From positions 372,001-436,000 of the forward strand of contig CAWAWG010000012.1 of assembly GCA_963785645.1 (NCBI GenBank): a stretch of DNA of 64,000 nt, given 5' to 3'. The notes beneath the pieces are model-generated. The model saw nothing but the letters and a program-made list of their open reading frames with translations. It had not been told where the DNA came from and searched no databases. This document shows positions 1-8,174 of the stretch, in pieces. How positions within the stretch are numbered: the first letter of the stretch is position 1; every line of letters starts with the position of its first letter. The translations under genes and the position numbers were made by a program. This DNA comes from Trebonia sp963785645 (lineage in GTDB: Bacteria; Actinomycetota; Actinomycetes; Streptosporangiales; Streptosporangiaceae).

Positions 1-235
1 CCACTCCCGCCGACGAGACGATCACGTAGGTGGCCTCGACTCCGTTGCCCGGCGAGAACTCCGCCGCCACCCGTTCCGCATCCCACTGACCTTCGAACCC
101 TTCGGACAGCAGCTCGGCCAGCTGCCCATAATCGGCGGATACCGCCGTGCGCAACGCATAGCGCGCCTCATACAGCGGGGCCGGAGGCAAGTCGCTCAGC
201 TCGGGCAATCGCATGAAAAGCTGTGTCTCGCTCAC
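1..235 (-). CDS. GNAT-family N-acetyltransferase, N-terminal part (cut by window edge)
   Basis: The reverse strand from a GTG at 233-235 stays open to the window edge (78 codons). The peptide begins VSETQLFMRLPEL and continues with YEARYALRTAVSADYGQLAE, the usual start of a GNAT fold, in which an arginine-rich strand is followed by helix 1 covering the acceptor site. The acetyl-CoA-binding motif would lie beyond the window, so family membership is inferred from the N-terminus only and the substrate is unknown. Confidence 0.5.
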   Translation of the reverse strand, partial: MSETQLFMRLPELSDLPPAPLYEARYALRTAVSADYGQLAELLSEGFEGQWDAERVAAEFSPGNGVEATYVIVSSAGV

Positions 236-592
236 TTATCCGCTCCCATGGTCAGCCCGCCGACGCGATGACGCTGGAACAGCACCTACACCAGCACCGG
301 CATGGGGTCCCCCGCACAATCTCCGTGTCCGCCACCCATCAAGGATGCGAGCACCCCGATCCAACATAACGTCCACTCTCACATCCTCGAACAGAAGATG
401 CCAACAATGCCATCCCCCACGAACCAGACAGATTTCCGGCACCCGGTTTACGGCCACGATCAGTGGTCACCGGCCCGAATCTCTTGCACCCAAACGCAGC
501 GCGATTAGCTCGTCCGCAGGGACCTTAATGCCGCAGGTGCCCCCAGTCTGTCTAAGGTGGCCTTCATGCCCGTCGGCAGGATCCCCGCCCCC
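236..592. other. Intergenic stretch, no gene seen
   Basis: About 360 bases between the GNAT gene start and the first hairpin repeat. Open frames here are short, lack ribosome-binding sites and have no recognisable protein features. Base composition is somewhat less GC-rich than the flanking genes. I see no RNA gene. Confidence 0.5.
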
Positions 593-700
593 GTGAGGCG
601 CTCCGCGCCTCACACCGTGGGTTCCGAGGACCCGCCCGAAGACCCGAAGACCTACCGTTCCACAGACACCACCCACCCCGTGAGGCGCCCCGCGCCTCAC
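593..700. repeat. Two copies of a 21-bp palindromic hairpin (GTGAGGCGC...GCGCCTCAC)
   Basis: Perfect hairpins with 9-bp arms GTGAGGCGC / GCGCCTCAC occur at 593-613 and 680-700, differing only in the loop. They are followed at about 710-735 by a G-run/C-run inversion ending CCCCCGGGGGATAAAC. A related CCCCCGGGGGAGAAAC block is found at about 3773-3793, inside the tail of the RicT gene. This suggests a dispersed REP-like hairpin element. Confidence 0.6.
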
Positions 701-743
701 ACCGGGGGGTACGGGGGGTCGTCCCCCCGGGGGATAAACGAGA

Positions 744-778
744 CGACCCCGGTGCGCGCTTTCTGCGCACAGGGGTCG
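744..778. terminator. Terminator-like hairpin beside tRNA-Thr
   Basis: Inverted arms CGACCCC (744-750) and GGGGTCG (772-778) with an inner TGCGC/GCGCA pairing form a strong stem-loop immediately 3' of tRNA-Thr on its transcribed (minus) strand. There is no long T tract, which is usual in high-GC actinobacteria. A role as the tRNA terminator is inferred from position. Confidence 0.5.
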
Positions 779-790
779 CCAGAAGTCTCG

Positions 791-864
791 AGCCGCCTAT
801 CGGAATCGAACCGATGACCTACGCATTACGAGTGCGTCGCTCTAGCCGACTGAGCTAAGGCGGC
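791..864 (-). tRNA. tRNA-Thr (anticodon CGT)
   Basis: Read on the minus strand, the sequence folds as a full cloverleaf. The acceptor GCCGCCT pairs with AGGCGGC (discriminator T at 791), the anticodon loop is CTCGTAA between ACGCA and TGCGT, and the T arm is ATCGG-TTCGATT-CCGAT. The anticodon CGT reads ACG threonine codons. The 3' CCA is not encoded. Confidence 0.95.
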
Positions 865-955
865 GGGCTGTCCTCGCGGACGGCGCTAGGTAAGTCTACA
901 GGTTCTTCGGGGTGCCATGGCTCACGCGTGATCAACACAGGGGACAATTGGCCGG

Positions 956-1372
956 GTGAGGCTGACCGAAGAAGAGGCACAACGACGACTAGCCGACGCC
1001 CGGGTGGCGCGGCTCGCTACGACCGGGGGTGACGGGCAGCCGCACCTGGTCGCCGTCACCTTCGCGGTCGACGGAGATCTGATCTACACGGCGGTGGACC
1101 ATAAGCCCAAGAAGTCGACCAACCTGCGCCGGCTGCGGAACATCAGGGAGAACCCGCGGGTCGCGCTGCTCGCCGACCACTACGCGGAAGACTGGAACGA
1201 GCTCTGGTGGGTCCGGGTCGACGGCTGGGCGAGCGTGGTCGAAGATGAACGCGGGCTGCAGGATCCGCTCGACGTGCTCGCCGAGCGGTACGAGCAGTAC
1301 CAGGTGCGCCGTCCGGCCGGCCCGGTGATAGTCATCCAGGTCGATCGGTGGAAGGGCTGGTCAAGCAGCTAA
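956..1372 (+). CDS. PPOX-class F420-dependent oxidoreductase (Rv1155/TIGR03668-like)
   Basis: 138 aa from a GTG. The split-barrel flavin-fold signature is clear: an N-terminal helix with VARLATTGGDGQPHLV, then VTFAVDGDLIYTAVDHKPKK, the lysine/arginine-rich loop typical of F420 phosphate contacts, and the NPRVALLADHY strand. These small actinobacterial proteins bind deazaflavin F420 (or FMN) and reduce poorly defined substrates in the cytosol. Length and motif order match the TIGR03668 group. The physiological substrate cannot be read from the sequence. Confidence 0.85.
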   Translation: MRLTEEEAQRRLADARVARLATTGGDGQPHLVAVTFAVDGDLIYTAVDHKPKKSTNLRRLRNIRENPRVALLADHYAEDWNELWWVRVDGWASVVEDERGLQDPLDVLAERYEQYQVRRPAGPVIVIQVDRWKGWSSS

Positions 1373-1419
1373 GTGCCAGCTAACCTTCGGCGCGCCAGCG
1401 GCGGTAGAGGTCCGTCAGT

Positions 1420-1611
1420 TCAGTTCGCATCGCTGGCGTCAGGTCTTCCGGGCTCGACGCGGCCGGCCAGGCGGATCGTCTCGCGGATCTGTTCCAGGTA
1501 CTCGACGCAGTGCGGGCAGCGGGCAAGGTGCTCTTCGAACCGGCGGCGGTCGGCCGGGGACAGCGCGCCCTCTAGGTAATCGGTCACCAGTTCGACGGCC
1601 TCTTGGCACAC
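1420..1611 (-). CDS. Zinc-finger anti-sigma factor (zf-HC2 type)
   Basis: 63 aa starting at GTG 1609-1611 with the peptide MCQEAVELVTDYLEG. It carries the anti-sigma HC2 metal site: Cys2, then His28-x3-Cys32-x2-Cys35 (EEHLARCPHC). There is no transmembrane segment, so it is a soluble inhibitor that probably holds the neighbouring ECF sigma factor until a redox or metal signal. It lies directly downstream of the sigma gene on the same strand, the usual operon order. The in-frame upstream stop at 1660-1662 marks the likely sigma end. Confidence 0.8.
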   Translation of the reverse strand: MCQEAVELVTDYLEGALSPADRRRFEEHLARCPHCVEYLEQIRETIRLAGRVEPGRPDASDAN

Positions 1612-1659
1612 GATGCGGGTGGGAGCGGGACCGGGAGCGCAGCAAGCCGGACAAGAAGT

Positions 1660-2261
1660 TCACTGCCGCGCACCCACCTCCCAGTTCCGTTTCGAGCAAC
1701 TGCCTGAGCTTGCTCCGCCCGCGGTGCAGCAGGACCCGCTGATTGGCCTCGCTGATCGCCAGCACCTGGCAGACTTCCGCGCTGGTCAGGCTCTCTACGT
1801 CGCGTAGCAGCACGACCTCGCGCTGCCGCGCTGGCAGGCTGTCGAGCCCCGCCCGAAGCAACTCGGAAAGTTTAACCGCGTCGACGCGGTTCTCCGCCTC
1901 CTCGATCCAGTGCTCGGGCGGTACCGCCCATGCCCCGGACGGCCCGAAGCGGGACGCGTCCACGACCGGGCCCGGCGTCGGCGACCGGCACGGACCGCGC
2001 CTCGCGCACGCCGGTGGTGCGCGCCCGGTTGACGAGGATGGTGAACAGCCAGGTGCGCAGCGACGACCGTTCCTCGAACCGGTCCAGGCCGCGCAGCACC
2101 GCCAGCCAGGTGTCCTGAACGACTTCCTCGGCGACCGCCCGGCTCGGCACGAACGAGAGAGCGAGCCTGAGCATGGACGAGTTATAGCGCTCAATAAGTG
2201 CGGCGAACGCCTGCTCGTCGCCATCCCGCAGGCGCCGCAGCAACGACGCGTCCGCATCCAT
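1660..2261 (-). CDS. ECF RNA polymerase sigma factor (frame interrupted)
   Basis: Start ATG 2259-2261 (MDADASLLRRLRDGDEQAF). Region 2 is clear (FAALIERYNSSMLRLAL, then VVQDTWLAVLRGLDRFEERS). Region 4 (LPARQREVVLLRDVESLTS... then LLHRGRSKLRQLLETEL) is in another frame. A single-base change is needed near 1965-1975 in a GGGCCCGG run, and a second near 1665 would place the stop at 1660 just before the anti-sigma gene. It would direct RNA polymerase to a stress regulon under control of the adjacent zinc-finger protein. The shifts are probably sequencing indels; otherwise this is a pseudogene. Confidence 0.75.
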
Positions 2262-2387
2262 CGCTGGCAGCGTACCGGCAAATAGATCCCGGACCGCACC
2301 GTTTTCAACACGAGGAACGGGGATCGGCCGCGCCGTTACCCCGGCCACACGGCCGACCCCGCTCAGCAAGCGTTCACCTCGTCAACC

Positions 2388-3537
2388 TCAGGCTGCCGCG
2401 ATGCCCTCGCCGCCGGCCCCGCCGGGGACGGTTACCGACCCGATCGCTTTCAACGCTCCGTTGGCGCCGACAACGAACTCGTCGACAATGCCCGCCGCCC
2501 CCGTCTGCACGTAAACGAACCGCCCGTCCGCGGTCGGAGGCCGCGTCCACGGTCCCGGCGTCGGTCGTGGTGTTGCCCAGCGCCGTCAGCTTGCCTGAGC
2601 AGCTGGCGCCGTACCCGGACAGCGACCCGCTCCCCGCGTTGGACGTGTAGAAGTACCGGCCCGCCTGCACCACCCAGCAGGTCGCCTTCTGCCCGGTGTC
2701 CGCGGCGTCGAGCTGGGTCAGCTTCCCGGCCGCAGCGACACGCGTGAACGTCGCGATCGCGCTCGGCCCCGCCTCGGCGACCGCCACCTGCCCGGCCTGG
2801 TCGAACGCGACCGCGAACGGCACGTCCCCGGGCAGGGAGTTGACCGTCGGCGACGCCGAAAGCCGGCCGTCGCCACCGACCGAGAACACGTCCACCGCGT
2901 TGGTCGCACCCTTCGTGGTGACGAGCAGCTGCGTCCCGTCCGGCGTGAAAGCCACCTGCCCCGGCGTCGCCGTGAAGGCCGACGCGGCCGTGGTGCCGAG
3001 GTTGAGCGCCCGGTAGGAACCGGGGATCGGCGCGAGGTGCCCGCCGGCGATCCGGTACCCGTAGAGCGAACCGCCCCCAAGCGCGTTCAGAACGTAGGCG
3101 CTGTCCCCGTGCACGGTCACGCTAACCGGGAAGTCGCCGCCGGACGAGATCACCTGGCTGAGCGCGAGCCGGTCACCGTACACACGGAAGACGGCGATGG
3201 TGTTGCTGCCCGGGTTAACCGCGATCAGCAGCCCGTGCGCCTCATCGTAGGCAAGCGACCCCTGCGAGGCGGTGTGGTCGACAACCGACCCGGACAGGAC
3301 GCCGCCGAGCCCGCCGGTCGGGTAGCTGCCCGCCGCCGTCAGCGCGCCGTCGGGGGCGCGGTGGTAGGCGGCTACCGCATTGCCCGCGGTGTTGTCGGTC
3401 AGCGCGAACACAGCTCCGCCCGGTCCGCCCTGGGCACCGTTAGCGGCACCAGTGGCGGCGAACGCGGCCGGCGCGGCGAACGCGGCGACGGCCACTGCCG
3501 CCGCGGCGGCAGGCACAAGACGACTGAGTGCCTTCAC
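2388..3537 (-). CDS. Secreted lactonase-family beta-propeller protein (3' frameshift)
   Basis: The start GTG 3535-3537 follows a GGAAGGGG ribosome site. A signal peptide (VKALSRLVPAAAAAVAVAAF, cleavage near AFAATG) precedes seven-bladed propeller repeats typical of 6-phosphogluconolactonase-like YncE/lactonase proteins (SYPTGG, LAYDEAHGLLIAVNPGSN, VAFTPDGTQLLVTTKG, AVAFDQAGQVAV). After VDAAS the frame is lost. One base removed near 2530-2536 restores DGRFVYVQTGAAGIVDEF and a stop at 2388. The enzymatic activity of such secreted propellers is generally unproven. Confidence 0.8.
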
Positions 3538-3726
3538 GAGGTTTCCCCTTCCATGGGGATCGGTCCTGACTGGAACGCAGCTGCACGGTTCAGTACCTCG
3601 AGAAGACAAAAGCGTTACACGGCTACCCGAGAGCGGTCACCACCGGGGAAAGCGGACCAACAACGGCAACCACCGGATACGTACCCGGCGCCGCAGGCGC
3701 CGTCCCGGGCGCCGCCCGGCGAGGGG

Positions 3727-4613
3727 CTACGGGGGAGGGACTCTCCCGTGCGCAGGGGGGTCACCGGGGGGATTTTCCCCCGGGGGAGAAACAGCCTGGT
3801 GGGTCGACTCGTAGGCTTTGCGCGAGCCGCAGACGCTTGCCACCGAGCAGGCGCAGGTGCTGCCGTCGCGGCCAGCTTCACGACCACGCTGTCGGACGGG
3901 ACGCTGTGGGCGATGACGGTGCCCGGCCCCTCCGGCGTGTCGACCTGCGTGCCCGCGCGCGGCGCATTCTTCTTGAAGTCCTGGTAGAGCGGGTGCTCGT
4001 ACTTGAGGCAGCACATCAGCCGCCCGCACGCCCCCGCGATGCGCATCGGGTTGACCGGCAGGTCCTGGTCCTTGGCCATCCGGACCGAGACCGGCTCGAA
4101 GTCCTTGAGGAACGTGGCGCAGCACAGGTCCCGGCCGCACGGGCCGATGCCGCCCTGCAGACGGGCCTCGTCGCGCGGGCCGATCTGCTGCAGTTCGACG
4201 CGGGACCGCAGCCGCGCGGCGAGGTCGCGGACGAGCACGCGGAAGTCGACCCGGTGCGGCGCGCTGAAGTAGACGACGAACACGTTGGTCGCGGACATGA
4301 AGTCGACGGCGATGAGCTTCATCGGCAGCTTGTGCTCGCGGATCAGCCGCCGCGCGGCAAGCTTGCCCTCGGCGCGCCGCCGCCGGTTCTGTTCGTCCCG
4401 CTCGAGGTCTTCCGCGCCGGCCAGGCCGGCGCAGACCGGCAGGCCGTCGACGTCCTCCGACATCCACTGCGGCGCCCACACGCACTCGGCCACCTCGGGA
4501 CCGCTATCCGTGGGCACCAGGACCTTGTCGCCGATCTTCGGCTGATGGCCACCCGGGTCGAGGTAGTAGAGCCGTCCGTACCGCTCGAAGCTCACTGCCA
4601 TCATCATGCCCAT
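3727..4613 (-). CDS. ricT: PSP1 / RicT-family regulatory protein (3' frameshift)
   Basis: From MGMMMAVSFERYGRLYYLD the protein carries the PSP1 C-terminal domain: KLPMKLIAVDFMSATN, VYFSAPHRVDFR, the cysteine motif GPCGRDLCCATFL and CGRLMCCLKYEH. In Bacillus, RicT belongs to the Ric complex that supports RNase Y action; in actinobacteria the role is less certain. One base is missing near 3870. With it, the tail reads AADGSTCACSVASVCGSRKA and stops at 3727 inside a G/C hairpin element. The gene lies just downstream of holB, the usual neighbourhood for this family. The first three Met codons are alternative starts. Confidence 0.8.
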
Positions 4614-4703
4614 CGGCCTAGCGTAAGTCGCTTCCCGCCGAGAGCAACAGGGCGCCTGCCCACATAAACGACCGCGAATAAACACGTAGGTCAGTGGCGC
4701 AGG

Positions 4704-5876
4704 CTAACCGCGCATGAGCGAGATCGTCAGCTCCTCCGCCGCGAGCAGCGGCGCGACGTTGGCGGTGACCCGTTCCCGGCACCGCATGACCGCCTGGATG
4801 CGGCGCAGCGTCGACTCCGGCGTCGTGCCCCGGGCCAGGCGTCGCAGGTCATCGAGGTGGTCGGAGTTGGCCAGCTCCACGTCGGCACCGACCTGCATCA
4901 TCAGCACGTCGCGGTAGAACGCGGCCAGTTCAAGCAGGGCGCCGTCCAGGGTGTCCCGCTTGACCCGGGTGGCCCGGGACTTCTGCCGGTCCTCAAGTTC
5001 CTTCATGGCCCCGGCCATGCCGCGCATCGCCTTGGCGACGCCCTTGCCGGTCGATCCCTCGCCGAACGCCTGGCGCAGCGCCTCCCGCTCCGGCTCGTCA
5101 AGCTGCTCGGTCACCGTCTTGGCCTCGTCCTCAGCGGTCTTGACGAGCGCGGCCGCCGCCGCGAGGGCCGGTCCGAGCGAGGCCGACTGCACGGGCACGC
5201 GCAGCACAGCCTCGCGCCGGGCGGCGGCCGACGGGTCAAGGGCAAGCCGCCGGGCCAGACCGATGTGCCCCTGCGCTGCCCGCGCGCACGCGAGAGCCTG
5301 CTCGTAGTCGATCCCGTCCCGTTCGGCGAGCACCGACGCGACCGCCTCGGACGGCGGCACCCGCAGCGTCACCACCCGGCAGCGGGACCTGATCGTCGTC
5401 ACCAGATCCTCGGAAGAGGGCGCGCACAGCAGCCAGACCGTGCGGGGCGCCGGCTCCTCGATCGCCTTGAGCAGCGCGTTGGCGGCGGCCTCGGTGCACC
5501 GGTCGGCGTCTTCGAACAGCACCACGCGCCAGCGCCCGCCCGAGGGCGCGCCCGCCGCGCGCAGCACCAGGTCCCTGGTCTGCTTCACGCCGTAAGAAAG
5601 GCCGGCGGGCCGGACCAGCAGCAGGTCGGCGTGCGTCCCGGCGCGAACCTGGCGGCAGGACGGGCACACGCCGCATCCGCCGTAAGGGCACAGCAGCGCG
5701 GCGGCGAAGGCCCGGGCCGCGATCGGCACACCGGAACCGGGAGGCCCGGTAAACAGCCAGGCGTGCGTCATCCCGCCCCGGACCGGCGTCGTGCCCTCGT
5801 GCGCAGGCAGGGTCCCGGCGACGGCGTTCCGCAGTTGCTCGACGACCGCCTCCTGCCCGGCAAGCTCGTCAAACAC
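4704..5876 (-). CDS. holB: DNA polymerase III subunit delta'
   Basis: Intact AAA+ clamp-loader subunit of about 390 aa. Visible are WLFTGPPGSGVP, a degenerate P-loop lacking the lysine as expected for delta', the four-cysteine zinc module CPYGGCGVCPSCRQV, LFEDADRCTEAAANALLK, and the SRC sensor in TIRSRCRVVTL. The GTG at 5876 is preferred because GGGGG sits about 8 nt upstream; an in-frame GTG at 5909 would add 11 residues. It loads the beta clamp with gamma/tau and delta. It is followed by ricT and preceded by the tmk fusion, a conserved actinobacterial order. Confidence 0.9.
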   Translation of the reverse strand: MFDELAGQEAVVEQLRNAVAGTLPAHEGTTPVRGGMTHAWLFTGPPGSGVPIAARAFAAALLCPYGGCGVCPSCRQVRAGTHADLLLVRPAGLSYGVKQTRDLVLRAAGAPSGGRWRVVLFEDADRCTEAAANALLKAIEEPAPRTVWLLCAPSSEDLVTTIRSRCRVVTLRVPPSEAVASVLAERDGIDYEQALACARAAQGHIGLARRLALDPSAAARREAVLRVPVQSASLGPALAAAAALVKTAEDEAKTVTEQLDEPEREALRQAFGEGSTGKGVAKAMRGMAGAMKELEDRQKSRATRVKRDTLDGALLELAAFYRDVLMMQVGADVELANSDHLDDLRRLARGTTPESTLRRIQAVMRCRERVTANVAPLLAAEELTISLMRG

Positions 5877-5945
5877 ATTGCTATCCCCCGAGGGGACGCC
5901 CGGGTTCACCGGCGGTCCGTGAAGTGGCCGGGGACCGGCCTTGGA

Positions 5946-8109
5946 TCATGGTCCGGGATAACGGGGAAGGACCCGGTGCACCGCCTCGGTGGTGAGCGGC
6001 ACCGGATCGGGGAGGATCTCCCTGATCTTGTCCTTGATCTGCTCGGTGATCTCCCCCGTCGGCATGGTCGCGTCGAGCACGAGGTACCGCTCCGGCTCGG
6101 CGTGGGCCAGCACGAGGAACCCGGCCCGCACCCGGCGGTGGAACTCAATCGGCTCGGCCTCAAGCCGGTCCGCCGAGCGGGCATGCCGGCTCAGTCCGGT
6201 CTCCGGCGGCATGTCAAGCAGCACCGTGAGGTCGGGCGTCGCGCCCCTCGGTCGCCCAGCTGTTCAGCCGCGCGATATCGGCCGTCGGAATGCCTCGTCC
6301 GGCCCCCTGGTACGCGAGCGAGGAGTCGATGTACCGGTCGCTGATCACCACCGCACCGCGTTCCAGGGCCGGGTCGACGACCCCCGCCACGTGCTCGGCC
6401 CGGTCAGCGGCGTACAGCAGCGCCTCGCACTGCGGCGACATGCCGGTGTGGGCGGTGTCGAGCAGCAGCGCCCGCAGCCGCATCCCGATCTTGGTCGCGC
6501 CGGGCTCGTTGGTGGCGACGACGTCGTAACCCTGCTCGCGGAGCCAGATCGCGGTCAGCCGGGCCTGCGTGGTCTTGCCCGCCCCCTCGCCGCCTTCGAA
6601 CGCGATGAACAGGCCCGCCGAGCCGTGCGCCGGGTGGCCCTCGGGCGGTGGCGGGGCCGAAACGCGCTTAAGCGGCTCGTTGCGGATCGCCGCCCACAGG
6701 TCCTCGAACAGCGGCACGCCCTTGCGGTCGTCAAGTTGCCGGTAGGACTGGATCCCGACGAAGGCGACGAGCGCCGCCGACAGCAGAAGCAGCAGGTTGT
6801 CACCGGGCGCGCCGTAGGTGATGTGCGCGATCGTGATTTCACCGTTCTTCGCCCCGGCGGCCGCGCTGATCGCCGCGGAGAAGCCGGTGGCGATGAACGG
6901 CGAGACCGCGATCACCGCGAGCAGGATCGCCTGGATCGTCGACTGGAAGAACGCGAAGACCCGCCCCCGGGTATCGTCGTCCACTTCGAGCCCCACGATC
7001 GTGAACCCCGTCGGGTAGGCGGTTCCCGAGATGACCCCCACCAGGAACACGAATATCGTGACCGCGACCAGGTTCGGCACCAGCGCGATCATGGCGAGCG
7101 GTATCGCGGAGGCGGTCAGCGCGACACCGAAGAGCCGCCGCCGGGAGAAGTTGCCGAACGGCCGCGAGCCGAACCCCATGCCGAACGCCAGCCCGACCAG
7201 GATGATGGCGAAGACGAGGCTGAACCCGGCCGGGCCGCCCTTGAGCGTGTTCTGGATGTAGGACGACGCGAGGCCGATCACCACGCCGGCCGCGCAGAAC
7301 GCGCCGAGCATGCCGATCACCAGGCCGCGCACCACCGGCGTGTCCTTGATGAACCGCCAGCCTTCCCAGATGGCCTTGGCCGTCGACGGCGCCGAGATCG
7401 GCCCACTGTGCTCCCGGTTGCCGATCTGCCGCAGGAAGTACACGGTGATCGCCGAGACGAAGTAAGACGCGCCGTTGAAGTACAGCGCGAGGTCCGTCTT
7501 GTTGGTGTGGAAGACCGGAGAGACGTGCCCGAGCCCGGTTGAGATCCAGCCGAGCACGATGAGCAGCAGCGCCGCGAGCGGCGCCGTCCCGTAGGTCATG
7601 AGCTGGCTAACCTGGTTGGCCCGCTCCAGCTTCTCCTTGGGCACGAGGTTGGGTATCGTGGCCGCGGCCGCGGGGTTCCAGAACTGCGACGCGACCCCGG
7701 CGAGGAACTTCGCGACGAATATCCACGTCAGGTTCGGGAACAGCGGGATCGAGACGAAGAGCAGGCCGCGGATCACGTCGCCCACGATCATCGTCATCCG
7801 GCGGTCGAGGCGGTCCGCGAGCGCGCCCGCGACCGGGCCGAGCAGCAGCGCGGGCAGCAGCGTGACGACCCAGACGCCGCCGGTCGCCGCGGTCTTCGCC
7901 AGGTTGCTGCCGTTGGTCACGGACGGGGCGAGCCAGAGCAGCGCGAGGATCGACAGCCAGTCGCCCAGGCTGGACAGCGACAGCGCGATCCACAGCCGGC
8001 GGAAGGGCTTGATGGCCAGCACTCCGTCCCCGGAGCGCGCGCGCCTGGCCCGGCGGCTGGGCGGTGCCTCACCGGGGCTGGCGCTACGGGGCGTGGAGTG
8101 GAGGTTCAC
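5946..8109 (-). CDS. tmk: MFS transporter-thymidylate kinase fusion (dTMP kinase; frame interrupted)
   Basis: The N-terminal 440 or so residues form a 12-helix MFS-like domain (FRRLWIALSLSSLGDWLSIL, LADRLDRRMTMIVGDVIRG). The C-terminal third is thymidylate kinase with P-loop FEGGEGAGKTTQ, DRYIDSSLAYQGAGRG and, after a frame change, LLDMPPETGLSRHARSADRL. The shift is one extra base in GGGGCGCGAC near 6240; the restored frame ends PRYPGP at 5946. It phosphorylates dTMP to dTDP. Similar fusions are known in Streptomyces. dTMP kinase is essential, so the shift is most likely a sequencing error. Confidence 0.88.
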
Positions 8110-8174
8110 GGCGCTAGGCTATCGATTTGTGGCAGCGTGCCTGGTCACCACTGCCTGATCAGATCGTACTTTCC

